Shown here piece after piece: positions 1 to 8,432 of a stretch of DNA of 64,000 bases. A program made the translations under genes and the position numbers. This DNA comes from Pseudotabrizicola alkalilacus (GTDB lineage Bacteria; Pseudomonadota; Alphaproteobacteria; Rhodobacterales; Rhodobacteraceae). The notes under the pieces are model-generated. The model did not search any database. It was not told the origin of the DNA and saw only the letters and a program-made list of their open reading frames with translations. How positions within the stretch are numbered: the stretch's first letter is position 1; the number at the start of each line of letters is the position of its first letter. The stretch spans positions 124,001-188,000 of the forward strand of contig NZ_QWEY01000010.1 in the NCBI RefSeq assembly GCF_003443995.1. The letters are read 5' to 3'.

Positions 1-271
1 GGTCTGCGGCCTCGGCAATCGCCGCATCCCCCGCTGCCGTCTCGATCCCGGTCCCGGCCAAAGCCGCGCGCAATGCGGGCAGGCAGGACACGTCGGAACA
101 GACCGCCACCTCGGCCCGCAGCACGCGCGCCATCTCGGCCAGCCGCGCCACATTGCGCCCGCCGGTCAGGGCCACGGTGCGGAACGCCCCTGCCCCGCCC
201 GCCCGGCAGATCAGGTCATAGGTGCTTTCCCCAACCGAGCCGGTTGCGCCAAAAATCGAAATGCTGCGCAC
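1..271 (-). CDS. dxr: 1-deoxy-D-xylulose 5-phosphate reductoisomerase, N-terminal part
   Basis: This is the 5' end of a gene that continues past the left edge; about 90 residues are visible. The reading begins V-R-S-I-S-I-F and carries the nucleotide-binding motif GATGSVG at residues 8-14, followed by STYDLI, as in the NADPH domain of Dxr. Dxr converts DXP to MEP in the non-mevalonate isoprenoid pathway in the cytoplasm. A GTG start at 271 is chosen because the reading aligns with the family there; it lies just after the cdsA stop, so the two are probably co-transcribed. It is the fifth gene of a pyrH-frr-uppS-cdsA-dxr cluster conserved in proteobacteria. Catalytic residues lie outside the window. 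Confidence 0.9.
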   Translation of the reverse strand, partial: MRSISIFGATGSVGESTYDLICRAGGAGAFRTVALTGGRNVARLAEMARVLRAEVAVCSDVSCLPALRAALAGTGIETAAGDAAIAEAAD

Positions 272-276
272 CGCCC

Positions 277-1077
277 TCAGCCCCCCAACGGCGCGGGCAT
301 CGGCAAGGACGTGAACAGCCCCAGCAGCATGATCAGCACCACCGCGCCGATCAGCGCGTCAAAGCGGTCAAGAAACCCGCCATGACCGGGGATCAGCCCC
401 GAGGAATCCTTGACCCCCGACCGCCGCTTGATCCAGCTTTCGGCAATATCGCCCAACTGCCCGGCAAAGGCGACGAACGGGGCCAACGCCACCGCCTGCC
501 ACGGCGCATAGCCGGTGGCGACAAAGATCAGCGACACCGCAAGCGCGCCAACCCAGCCCGCCACCGTACCCGACCAGGTCTTTTTCGGGCTGATCGCCGG
601 CCAGAACTTTGGCCCGCCCATGATCCGCCCGACAAAATAGCCCATCACATCCGACACGATCACAATCGTTACCAGCCACAGAATTGCCGGCACGCCGGGG
701 CTACGAAGCTCGATCAGGCCATAGCCTGCGACCATGATCGCGATGCCGTAAACCGTGGCAATCCGCCGGTCCCGGCGCGGTGTCAGTGCCAGTGCTAGCC
801 CCGGCAGGATCAGCAAGGTCGATGCCAGATCATCGCGGAACAGCTCGGCCCCGGCCAGACAGGCAGCGGCCACCAGACCCATCGCGACTGGCGTATTCCG
901 ACGCCCCGGCGCGGTCATGTTGGCCAGTTCCCAGAACATCACCCCGGTCAACGCGATCACCAGCAGCGAAAACGGCGTGCCCCCCAGCCACAGCTCTCCT
1001 GCCCCGATCACCAGCATGAACAGCGCCGAAATCGCGCGCTTTCTCAGATCTCCCCAGCGGGCAATCGCCTCGGTCAT
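277..1077 (-). CDS. cdsA: phosphatidate cytidylyltransferase (CDP-diacylglycerol synthase)
   Basis: Inner-membrane enzyme making CDP-diacylglycerol from phosphatidate and CTP, the branch point of phospholipid synthesis. The 266-residue product has many hydrophobic segments and ends with the CdsA family signature at about residues 214-240: SWIKRR, then KDSS, then PGHGG and DRFD with the conserved Asp residues. I use the ATG at 1077, not the upstream one at 1164, because it forms an ATGA overlap with the uppS stop and the extra 29 residues look unrelated to the family. The overlap suggests translational coupling with uppS. Length is normal for alphaproteobacterial CdsA. Confidence 0.95.
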   Translation of the reverse strand: MTEAIARWGDLRKRAISALFMLVIGAGELWLGGTPFSLLVIALTGVMFWELANMTAPGRRNTPVAMGLVAAACLAGAELFRDDLASTLLILPGLALALTPRRDRRIATVYGIAIMVAGYGLIELRSPGVPAILWLVTIVIVSDVMGYFVGRIMGGPKFWPAISPKKTWSGTVAGWVGALAVSLIFVATGYAPWQAVALAPFVAFAGQLGDIAESWIKRRSGVKDSSGLIPGHGGFLDRFDALIGAVVLIMLLGLFTSLPMPAPLGG

Positions 1078-1814
1078 CCGGCTGCGACCCCGCCAAATCT
1101 GCGCTCGCGGTTGCCAAAGCGCGACAGGATCTGCGCCAGCTCGGCCGGAGAAAAATCCGGCCACAGCGTCGGCGTGAACTCGTATTCGGCATAGGCCGTC
1201 TGCCAGATCAGATAGTTCGAGGTCCGGGTCTCGCCGCTGGTGCGGATCACCAGATCAGGGTCCGGCAGATCCGCCGTATCCAGTCGCGACCCGATCAGCG
1301 CATCGGTAACCGTATCCGGCGCCAGCCGCCCCTCGGCCACATCCGCCGCGATGCCGCGCATCGCCCGGGTCAGCTCGTCCCGCCCGCCGTAATTGATCGC
1401 CACGGTCAGGTTCAGCCGGGTAAACCCCGCCGTGCGCGCCTCTATCCCGTCCATCAGCTTGCGCAGCTTGGGGTTCAGCGGCGAGCGGTCGCCGATGAAC
1501 CGCATCCGAACCCCTTCGGCGGCCAGCCGGTCGGCCTCGCGCTCGATGTAGCGGGCGAAAATCGACATCAGGCCCACCACCTCTTCGGTGGAGCGTTTCC
1601 AGTTCTCGGTGGAAAACGCATAAATCGTCAGCCAGCGGATGCCCAGATCCGGGGCGCAGCGCACGATTTCCTTGACCCGCTCTGCCCCTTTGCGATGCCC
1701 GACCAGACGTGGCCAGCCCCGGTTGGTGGCCCAGCGACCGTTGCCATCCATGATGATAGCCACGTGTTCCGCCGGGCGGACCTGCCTGTGATCTGCCGTG
1801 TCAGTGGAAGCCAA
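1074..1814 (-). CDS. uppS: undecaprenyl diphosphate synthase (cis-prenyltransferase)
   Basis: Makes the C55 undecaprenyl carrier lipid for peptidoglycan from FPP and isopentenyl diphosphate. The motif HVAIIMDGNGRW at residues 17-28 includes the catalytic Asp23; AFSTENW and the C-terminal RTSGE...SNYLIWQ block are also present. The start is inferred to be TTG at 1814, preceded by an AGGGACA-type ribosome binding site. An ATG at 1877 would add 21 residues encoded by a repeat-like hairpin (1840-1861) and unlike the family, so I reject it. The product is 246 residues, normal for UppS. The 3' end overlaps cdsA by 4 bases. Confidence 0.93.
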   Translation of the reverse strand: MASTDTADHRQVRPAEHVAIIMDGNGRWATNRGWPRLVGHRKGAERVKEIVRCAPDLGIRWLTIYAFSTENWKRSTEEVVGLMSIFARYIEREADRLAAEGVRMRFIGDRSPLNPKLRKLMDGIEARTAGFTRLNLTVAINYGGRDELTRAMRGIAADVAEGRLAPDTVTDALIGSRLDTADLPDPDLVIRTSGETRTSNYLIWQTAYAEYEFTPTLWPDFSPAELAQILSRFGNRERRFGGVAAG

Positions 1815-1828
1815 GCCCTGTCCCTTTT

Positions 1829-1866
1829 TCTCAAATACTCTCCGGGCAGAGCCGCCCGGAGCAGAA
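1829..1866 (-). terminator. hairpin of the AGTATTT repeat family between frr and uppS
   Basis: On the minus strand an 8-bp perfect stem (CTCCGGGC / GCCCGGAG, 1840-1861, 6-base loop) is followed by AGTATTTGAGAAA. This layout of GC stem then AGTATTT matches elements at 11764, 21369 and 21425. It lies between frr and the TTG start of uppS, so it may partly terminate or stabilise the transcript. The tail is not a clean U run, so termination is inference. Confidence 0.45.
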
Positions 1867-1917
1867 AAACAAATCATTCGTCACGCCGACAAAAAAACCG
1901 GTGTCCGTTACACAAGA

Positions 1918-2481
1918 TCAGACCTGCATGATCTCGGCTTGCTTGCCCTCAAGCGTCTGGTCCACCAGCTTGATATACTTGTCCGTCATGTCCTGCACCT
2001 CTGATTCCCAGAACTTGACATCGTCTTCGGAAATCCCTTCGCTTTTGGCCTTCTTGATCTGGTCCATCCCGTCCCGGCGCAGGTTGCGCACCGCCACGCG
2101 GGCGTTTTCGGCATAAGACGCCGCCACCTTGGTCAGTTCCTTGCGGCGCTGTTCGTTCAGCTCGGGGATCGGCAGCATGATGATCGTGCCATTGGTCTGC
2201 GGGTTGATGCCAAGACCCGACTCGCGGATCGCCTTTTCCACCTTGTTGACCATGGCCTTGTCCCAGACGTTGATCGTCACCATCCGGGGTTCCGGCACGT
2301 TGACCGTACCCAGCTGGTTGACCGGCGTCATCTGGCCGTAGGCGTCAACCTGAATAGGCTCCAGCATCGAGCCCGAGGCGCGCCCGGTGCGCAGGCTCGC
2401 AAATTCGGTGCGCAGCGCGTTGATCGCGCCATCCATCCGGCGGGAAAGATCATCGGTATCCAGTTCGAAATCGTCAGCCAT
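1918..2481 (-). CDS. frr: ribosome recycling factor
   Basis: Splits post-termination ribosomes together with EF-G in the cytoplasm. The 187-residue product has the usual RRF length and the conserved blocks LRTGRAS near residue 30, the central PNxQTNG/LPIPE-like stretch ([18 protein letters not shown]) and the C-terminal three-helix pattern. The ATG at 2481 follows a GAAGGAA ribosome binding site. It sits 121 bases downstream of pyrH on the same strand, the universal pyrH-frr pairing. No unusual features. Confidence 0.97.
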   Translation of the reverse strand: MADDFELDTDDLSRRMDGAINALRTEFASLRTGRASGSMLEPIQVDAYGQMTPVNQLGTVNVPEPRMVTINVWDKAMVNKVEKAIRESGLGINPQTNGTIIMLPIPELNEQRRKELTKVAASYAENARVAVRNLRRDGMDQIKKAKSEGISEDDVKFWESEVQDMTDKYIKLVDQTLEGKQAEIMQV

Positions 2482-2566
2482 CGGTTCATTCCTTCGTCAG
2501 CGCCCGGCCGGTCCCTGCCCGGCGGGCGTTTTTCTCGTCTATAATCGAAGCCGGCGCATGGGTATA

Positions 2567-2586
2567 GCCCCGGCTCACACCGGGGC
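2567..2586 (-). terminator. GC-rich hairpin in the pyrH-frr gap
   Basis: A 7-bp inverted repeat (GCCCCGG / CCGGGGC, 6-base loop) lies just after the pyrH stop. No U run follows on the minus strand, so it more likely stabilises or attenuates the mRNA than fully terminates it. The rest of the 121-base gap holds the frr ribosome binding site and nothing else I recognise. Confidence 0.3.
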
Positions 2587-2602
2587 GCGCGCGCGGCAAG
2601 GA

Positions 2603-3337
2603 TCAGTCATGCACGATTGTGTAGGTGCCACGTCCCGCCATGATCCCCTGAAACCCGCCCGGCTCGGACAGCGCAAACACCACCAGCGGCATCCGGTTGT
2701 CACGGCACAGCGCGATGGCCGAGGCGTCCATCACCTTGAGGTTGCGCTGCAGCACATCATCATAGCTGATGTCGTCATAGCGCTTGGCATCGGGGTTGAT
2801 CTTGGGGTCGCTGTCGTAAATGCCATCGACGTTCTTGCCCATGAAGATCGCCTCACAGGCCATTTCCGACGCGCGCAGCGCCGCAGCGGTATCAGTGGTG
2901 AAATACGGGTTTCCGGTGCCTGCGGCAAAGATGCAGACCCGTTTTTTCTCAAGGTGGCGCACCGCGCGGCGGCGGATATAGGGCTCACACACCTGATCCA
3001 TCGGGATCGCGCTGATAACGCGGGTGAAGACCCCCAACGATTCGAGAGCTGCCTGCATGGCCAGCGCGTTCATCACCGTGGCCAGCATTCCCATGTAATC
3101 GGCCGTCGTCCGCTCCATCCCCTGCGCCGAGCCTTGCAGGCCGCGAAAGATGTTGCCGCCGCCGATCACCATGCAGATCTCGACCCCAAGATCATGCACT
3201 GCCTTGATCTCGCGCGCGACACGCTCCACCGTGGGCGGATGCAGGCCGTAGCCCAGATCGCCCATCAGCGCCTCACCCGAGATTTTCAGCATCACGCGGT
3301 TGTATTTAACTGCGCCATCAAGGGTCGCTATGGTCAT
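2603..3337 (-). CDS. pyrH: uridylate kinase (UMP kinase)
   Basis: Phosphorylates UMP to UDP for pyrimidine nucleotide supply; bacterial UMP kinases are hexamers of the amino-acid-kinase fold. Visible family blocks are LKISGEAL (about residues 17-24), IGGGNIFRG, the [11 protein letters not shown] stretch, and [20 protein letters not shown] in the nucleotide-binding half. I choose the ATG at 3337, which has a GGGGAAAG ribosome binding site, over an ATG 27 bases upstream without one; this gives 244 residues. First gene of the minus-strand cluster; tsf and rpsB, often upstream in other bacteria, are replaced here by divergent miaA. Confidence 0.96.
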   Translation of the reverse strand: MTIATLDGAVKYNRVMLKISGEALMGDLGYGLHPPTVERVAREIKAVHDLGVEICMVIGGGNIFRGLQGSAQGMERTTADYMGMLATVMNALAMQAALESLGVFTRVISAIPMDQVCEPYIRRRAVRHLEKKRVCIFAAGTGNPYFTTDTAAALRASEMACEAIFMGKNVDGIYDSDPKINPDAKRYDDISYDDVLQRNLKVMDASAIALCRDNRMPLVVFALSEPGGFQGIMAGRGTYTIVHD

Positions 3338-3470
3338 GGGCTTTCCCCGTGGTTCGTTTTGCAATTGGACTGCGGCGCAAACTGTCGCAAAACGACGCCG
3401 GGTTCAACCTGGGACTGCCGGTGCAGCCGGGGTTTCACACCCCGCACACCCGTGAAGTACTTTTGCCAGG

Positions 3471-4355
3471 ATGAAAGCGCGCAGACAGATGAGCGGATTG
3501 GCTGACATATCGCGCGAAGCCCCGGTGCTGATCGCAGGCCCGACCGCCAGCGGCAAGTCTGCGCTGGCGATGGAGCTTGCTGCGCGCGATGGGCGGGTGA
3601 TCGTGAATGCCGATGCCTTGCAGGTCTATGCCTGCTGGCGGCTGCTGACCGCGCGGCCCTCGGTCGCGGAAGAAGCCGCGTTGCCCCATGCGCTCTACGG
3701 CCATGTCGGGCGCGATGAGGCCTATTCGGTGGGGCACTGGCTGCGCGAGGTGCGGGCCTGTCTTGAGCAGCCGGTGGTGATCGTCGGCGGCACCGGCCTG
3801 TATTTTCTGGCGCTGACCGAAGGTCTGGCCGAGGTGCCCGAGATTCCGCCGCAGGTCCGCGCTGAGGGGGATGCGCTGCGGGTGGGCGATCTGGCGGCGA
3901 TGGTGGCGGCGCTGGATGCAGACACCGCCGCCCGCATTGATCTGGCCAATCCGGCAAGGGTACAGCGCGCCTGGGAGGTGCTGCGCGCCACCGGGCGCGG
4001 CCTTGCCGCCTGGCAGGCCGACACCCCGGCCCCGCTGGTGCCGCGCGAAACGGCTGAGGCGCTGGTGCTGCGCCCCGATGTCGGCTGGCTCAACGACCGC
4101 ATCGACCGGCGATTCGATCTGATGCTGGCGGCGGGCGCGCTGGAGGAGGCGCGGGCCGAGCTGCCACATTGGCAGGAAAACCGCCCGTCAGCCCGGGCCA
4201 TCGGCGCGCCGGAGCTGATCGCGCATCTGCGGGGCGAGATGCCGCTTGATGCCGCGACGGCAGCGGCAAAGCTTGCCAGCCGCCAATATGCCAAGCGCCA
4301 GCGGACCTGGTTCCGCAACCGGATGCGCGACTGGACGCCGCGCCTTTTGCCCTGA
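3471..4355 (+). CDS. miaA: tRNA dimethylallyltransferase
   Basis: Adds a dimethylallyl group to A37 of tRNAs reading UNN codons, using DMAPP. The P-loop GPTASGKS (about residues 23-30) is followed by NADALQVY (the conserved D-x-x-Q-V-Y element), the VGGTGLYF block and the [14 protein letters not shown]-terminal signature. An ATG at 3489 gives a product beginning MSGLADIS that resembles relatives equally well, so the exact start is uncertain. Divergent from pyrH across 133 bases that must contain both promoters. The 294-residue length is slightly short but normal for Rhodobacterales. Confidence 0.94.
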   Translation: MKARRQMSGLADISREAPVLIAGPTASGKSALAMELAARDGRVIVNADALQVYACWRLLTARPSVAEEAALPHALYGHVGRDEAYSVGHWLREVRACLEQPVVIVGGTGLYFLALTEGLAEVPEIPPQVRAEGDALRVGDLAAMVAALDADTAARIDLANPARVQRAWEVLRATGRGLAAWQADTPAPLVPRETAEALVLRPDVGWLNDRIDRRFDLMLAAGALEEARAELPHWQENRPSARAIGAPELIAHLRGEMPLDAATAAAKLASRQYAKRQRTWFRNRMRDWTPRLLP

Positions 4356-4494
4356 ACGCCCGTGCTTTGGCCGGGCCAGAGCGGTGCAAGTTATCCACAG
4401 GCAGGCATCGGATCTGTGGAGAAGGTCATAATTTTGCTTGGGTTACCCGGCAGGGACTGCTTATCTATCCCCAGCCCCAACCGAGCAGGACGCC

Positions 4495-5292
4495 ATGAAC
4501 GACCTCAGCGCCCTATCCCAACTGCGTGTGACAGCCATCCCCCGGCTCGCCTCTGGCGGGCGCTGGCGGGTGGAGGCGATGCGCGCCATCTCGGAACCGA
4601 TGTTCCTGTGGTTCACCAAGGGACAGGGCCGCATCACCATCGCCGGTGCCACCCGAGGCTACACGGCACACAATGCGGTGTTCATTCCGGCAGGCGTGAT
4701 GCACGGGTTCGAGGTCGGGCCGCAAGTCTTTGGCACGGCGGTGTTCTTTGGCCGCGACAGCACGGTAACCCTGCCCGAGACCGCGCAGCATCTGCGCATC
4801 CGCGAAGTGCATGCCCAGCAAGAGATCAATGTGATTCTCGATTCGCTGCAACGCGAGATGGACAGCGACATTCCCGCCCATGACCGCGCCACCCGGCACT
4901 ACCTCGGGTTGCTGGGGGTCTGGCTGGAGCGTCAGGCGGTCAAGGCCGCGCCCGAGGCCCCCAAGCCCGATGCCGCCCGCCGTCTGGTCGAGCGTTACAC
5001 CGCCCTGATGGAGCAGGAGTTCCGCAAGGGCACCGGAGTCGGCGAATTTGCCGCTGCCCTTGGCGTGACCCCCACCCACCTGACCCGCTGCTGCCGCATA
5101 ACCTGCGGGCGCTCCGCGATCGAAGTGTTGCAGGACCGCCGTATTTTTGAGGCCCGCCGGATGCTTGCTGAAACCAGATTGCCGGTCGCCCGCATCGGCG
5201 AGGCGCTGGGATTTACCTCTCCGGCTTATTTCACACGCTCATTCCAGCACCTGACCGGACGCTCGCCCACCGCATTCCGCCGCGAAATCTGA
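4495..5292 (+). CDS. AraC family transcriptional regulator with cupin-like sensor domain
   Basis: A 265-residue DNA-binding regulator. The N-terminal half (about 1-110) has a cupin/AraC ligand-binding look with YTAHNAVFIPAGVMHGF, where the His may mark the cupin barrel. The C-terminal third is a double helix-turn-helix: GEFAAALGVTPTHLTR, then the second helix pair ending GFTSPAYFTRSFQ and TGRSPTAFR, the AraC signature. The ATG at 4495 follows AGGACGCC. It is co-oriented with and just upstream of a peptide-type ABC transporter, so control of that transporter is a reasonable inference but is not shown by any site I can identify. Confidence 0.85.
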   Translation: MNDLSALSQLRVTAIPRLASGGRWRVEAMRAISEPMFLWFTKGQGRITIAGATRGYTAHNAVFIPAGVMHGFEVGPQVFGTAVFFGRDSTVTLPETAQHLRIREVHAQQEINVILDSLQREMDSDIPAHDRATRHYLGLLGVWLERQAVKAAPEAPKPDAARRLVERYTALMEQEFRKGTGVGEFAAALGVTPTHLTRCCRITCGRSAIEVLQDRRIFEARRMLAETRLPVARIGEALGFTSPAYFTRSFQHLTGRSPTAFRREI

Positions 5293-5603
5293 GCCGCGCT
5301 GCGGGCCGGTTAGATCGGCCACAGTCAACCAGACCGTGTATTTAACCGTAATATCCGGTGCTTGCCCGGAGAAGTTTGACCAATCAGGTCGTTCTGTGGT
5401 CGACAACATGTCGTTTTTGCGCGACAAAAGGGCGACTTCGGGCGTTGACGCAAGGAGCAAAGTATTGCGCAATGGGGCCAATGCCCCGGCGCAATCCTGC
5501 CTGTGCCGGGTAAGAACAGACTGGTCATGTCCCTCCCCTTGGGGCTTAGCCCGGCGCAATCGTGAAAAACGAAAAGATGGCATCGCCATCAGGGAGACAC
5601 AAG
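5293..5603 (+). other. 311-base intergenic region upstream of the peptide transporter, with nested inverted repeat
   Basis: No gene is seen. At 5464-5495 there is a nested inverted repeat: outer arms ATTGCGC (5464-5470) and GCGCAAT (5489-5495), inner arms GGGGC (5474-5478) and GCCCC (5483-5487) with a CAAT loop. This could be an operator for the AraC protein or an mRNA hairpin in the leader of the binding-protein gene. A GGGAGA ribosome binding site precedes the ATG at 5604. Promoter hexamers are not clear. Confidence 0.45.
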
Positions 5604-7232
5604 ATGACCGACAAGACCGAGATGCTTCATCCGGCTGCAACGACGCTTGCCAGCGAAGTGCGCGCCGGCAAACTCAGCCGCCGCGAATTCCTCAGCCGTG
5701 CCACCGCTTTGGGCCTCACTGCGCCCGCCGCTTATGCCCTGCTGGGCCTTGAGGCCCCTGCACAGGCACAAGAGGCCAAGACCGGCGGCATCCTGCGTGT
5801 CGGCATGGAGGTGAAGGCGCAGAAAGACCCGCGCACCGCCGACTGGCCGCATATTGCCAACGTCTATCGCGGCTGGCTGGAATATCTGGTGCAATACAAC
5901 CCCGATGGCAGCTTTGAAGGCCGCCTGCTGGAAAGCTGGGAGGCCAATGAGGACGCAACGCAATACACGCTCAAGGTTCGCCCCGGCGTGACCTGGAACA
6001 ACGGCGAGGCCTTTACCGCCGATGACGTGGTGCGCATGTTCACCCGCTGGACCGATGGCTCGGTCGATGGCAATGCCATGGCCTCGCGCTTCATGGGTCT
6101 GGTCGATGAGGGCACCAAATCACTGCGCGATGGTGCTGTGGTCAAGGTTGATGACATGACCGTGCAACTGGTGATGTCGGTTTCCGACGTGGCCGTTATC
6201 GCCAACCTCGCCGACTACCCGGCTGCGGTGCTGCATTCGTCTTATGTCGATGGCTCCGACCCTTCGGCCAACCCGATCGGCACCGGCCCTTATCTGCCGC
6301 GCGAAGTGGCGGTCGGCCAGCGCGCCATTCTGGCCCGCAACGCAGACCACACCTGGTGGGGTGGCACCGTGCCGCTGGATGAAATCCACTACATCGACTT
6401 TGGCACCGATCCCGCCGCCATGGTGGCGCTTGCCGGTTCCGACGAGATCGACTGCAACTACGAAACCAATGGCGAATTCATCGACGTGCTGGATGGCCTT
6501 GGCTGGAACAAGCTGGAGGCGGTAACGGCCTCGACCATCGTGATGCGGATGAACTCGGCCAATGGCGATCTCTACAAGGACAAAGCCATCCGTCAGGCGA
6601 TCCAGAAAGCCGTCGATCCGGCGGTCGTGCTGGAACTTGGCTACAACGGTCTGGGCACCACCGCCGAAAACCACCATGCCTGCCCGGTTCACCCGGAATA
6701 TGCCGAAATCCCGAAACAAACCATCGACCCGGCCGGTCTGAAACCTGCGCTGGAAGCGGCCGGCATGCTTGACACCGAATTCGAGCTGATCTCGCTCGAT
6801 GACGGCTGGGAAGCCGCCTCCACCGATGCCGTGGCCGCCCAGCTGCGCGACGCGGGCGCCAATATCAAGCGCACGGTGATGCCGGGGTCAACCTTCTGGA
6901 ACGACTGGCAGAAATACCCGTTCTCCTCCACCACCTGGAACCACCGCCCGCTGGCGGTGCAGAACATGAGCCTTGCCTATACCTCCACCGGCTCGTGGAA
7001 CGAAACCGGGATGGCCAATGCCGAGTTTGACGCGGCAATGACGCAGGCTCTGTCGCTGGCCGATGCCGATGCCCGGCGCGAAGTGATGGTGACGCTGCAA
7101 ACCATCCTGCAGGACGAAGGCTACATCATCCAGCCGTTCTGGCGCTCGCTCTACCGCCACGCGCGCGACGGGGTGAACATCGACATGCACCCGTCGTTCG
7201 AACACCACCATTACAAGTGGTCGCTGGCCTGA
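5604..7232 (+). CDS. ABC transporter substrate-binding protein, peptide/nickel family 5, Tat-exported
   Basis: Periplasmic solute receptor of the DppA/OppA (SBP_bac_5) family, 542 residues. The N-terminus has a twin-arginine signal, SRREFLSRA at about residues 25-33, then a hydrophobic stretch and a likely cleavage after AQA near residue 55. The mature part has family blocks such as YTLKVRPGVTWNNGEAFTADDV and NPIGTGPY. Start chosen at 5604 because of the upstream GGGAGA; an in-frame ATG 42 bases upstream lacks a site. Heads an operon with two permeases and a fused ATPase. Ligand unknown; peptides or similar oligomeric solutes are likely. Tat export implies folding before export. Confidence 0.92.
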   Translation: MTDKTEMLHPAATTLASEVRAGKLSRREFLSRATALGLTAPAAYALLGLEAPAQAQEAKTGGILRVGMEVKAQKDPRTADWPHIANVYRGWLEYLVQYNPDGSFEGRLLESWEANEDATQYTLKVRPGVTWNNGEAFTADDVVRMFTRWTDGSVDGNAMASRFMGLVDEGTKSLRDGAVVKVDDMTVQLVMSVSDVAVIANLADYPAAVLHSSYVDGSDPSANPIGTGPYLPREVAVGQRAILARNADHTWWGGTVPLDEIHYIDFGTDPAAMVALAGSDEIDCNYETNGEFIDVLDGLGWNKLEAVTASTIVMRMNSANGDLYKDKAIRQAIQKAVDPAVVLELGYNGLGTTAENHHACPVHPEYAEIPKQTIDPAGLKPALEAAGMLDTEFELISLDDGWEAASTDAVAAQLRDAGANIKRTVMPGSTFWNDWQKYPFSSTTWNHRPLAVQNMSLAYTSTGSWNETGMANAEFDAAMTQALSLADADARREVMVTLQTILQDEGYIIQPFWRSLYRHARDGVNIDMHPSFEHHHYKWSLA

Positions 7233-7334
7233 TCCCGCCCCTAAGGACTGCGGCATTCGTGCCGCAGTCCGCCTTTCCGAGCTGCTGCTCCCGCCGCCAC
7301 CCTTTGCTGTCCCCTGCAAGGGAAGGATAAAGCC

Positions 7335-8420
7335 ATGCTGCCGTTTCTGCTGCGCCGGGTCGGCGTGATGATACTGACTGCTCTGACACTCAGTTTCGTC
7401 GTGTTTTGCCTGACCAATCTTGCCCCAAATCTCGAAAAGCTCGCCCGGACCGAAGGGTCGGTCCGCATGAGTGATGATGCGGTGCTGTCCTGGATCGAAA
7501 ACAACGGCCACGGCGGGTCGATGGTGATGCGCTATGGCCAATGGCTTGGCGTCGCCCCCGGCTGGGTGCGCACCGATGACAAGGGTGTCACGCGCGGCCG
7601 CTGCATTCAGGGCGCGGTAACGGCAGAATCCGCGCCCCGGTTCTGCGGCATCCTGCAAGGCGACTGGGGCACCTCCACCGTGTTCCGCGAGCCGGTGATC
7701 AAAACGGTCTCGGAAAAGCTGTCCTCCACCGCCTGGCTGATGCTTTGGGTGATGCTGGTGATGGTGCCGGTCTCACTGATCATCGGTGTCTTGTCTGGCA
7801 TGCGCGAAGGCAGCCGCACCGACCGGGTGCTCTCAACCTTTGCCATCGCCACGACCGCCACGCCGGAATATGTCTCGGGCGTGATCCTCGTGGTGATCTT
7901 TGCCTCGGCCACCACTGGCATCTCGCCCATCCTTGCCGAATGGGGCTGGATCAGCGGGCGCACCTTGTTCCTTGGCACCGCCACCAGCGCAATCGACAAG
8001 ATCACCTTCTGGAACTTCGCCCTGCCGGTCATGACCATCGCGCTTTATGGCATCGGCTATATCGCCCGGATGACACGGGCGAGCATGACCGAGGTGATGA
8101 CCCAGCAATACATCCGCACCGCGCGGCTCAAAGGTGTGGCCTTTCATCAGGTGATCCTGAAACACGCCCTGCGCAACGCCCTGATTGCGCCCTTCACCGT
8201 CATCATGTTGCAGTTTCCCTGGCTCTTGAACGGCGTGGTGATCGTGGAAACCCTGTTCAATTACAAAGGCTTCGGCTGGACGCTGGTCCAGGCCGCCGGC
8301 AACAATGACATCCAGCTTCTGCTCGCCTGTTCCGTCGTCGCGGTCTTTGTCGTGCTGGTCACGCAGCTGATTTCCGATGTCGGCTATGTGTTCCTGAACC
8401 CCCGCATCCGGCTCAGCTGA
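7335..8420 (+). CDS. ABC transporter permease, DppB-like, with enlarged first periplasmic loop
   Basis: Inner-membrane permease of the peptide/nickel importer, 361 residues. The N-terminal helix (about 10-30) is followed by a loop of roughly 90 residues, longer than usual DppB, containing two cysteines (C90, C104) before the usual GDWGTS block. The C-terminal half has the BPD_transp_1 core: REGSRTDR, then IARMTRASMTEVM and the EAA-loop region ARLKGVAFHQVILKHALRNAL. The gene is 102 bases after the binding protein and 12 bases before the second permease (ATG at 8433). The long loop is probably a subfamily trait contacting the binding protein. Confidence 0.92.
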   Translation: MLPFLLRRVGVMILTALTLSFVVFCLTNLAPNLEKLARTEGSVRMSDDAVLSWIENNGHGGSMVMRYGQWLGVAPGWVRTDDKGVTRGRCIQGAVTAESAPRFCGILQGDWGTSTVFREPVIKTVSEKLSSTAWLMLWVMLVMVPVSLIIGVLSGMREGSRTDRVLSTFAIATTATPEYVSGVILVVIFASATTGISPILAEWGWISGRTLFLGTATSAIDKITFWNFALPVMTIALYGIGYIARMTRASMTEVMTQQYIRTARLKGVAFHQVILKHALRNALIAPFTVIMLQFPWLLNGVVIVETLFNYKGFGWTLVQAAGNNDIQLLLACSVVAVFVVLVTQLISDVGYVFLNPRIRLS

Positions 8421-8432
8421 GGAATGACAGAT

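Noticed and set aside
1815-1877. Longer uppS N-terminus from ATG 1877
   Set aside because: The extra residues are encoded by a repeat hairpin and are not family-like; TTG 1814 has a ribosome binding site.
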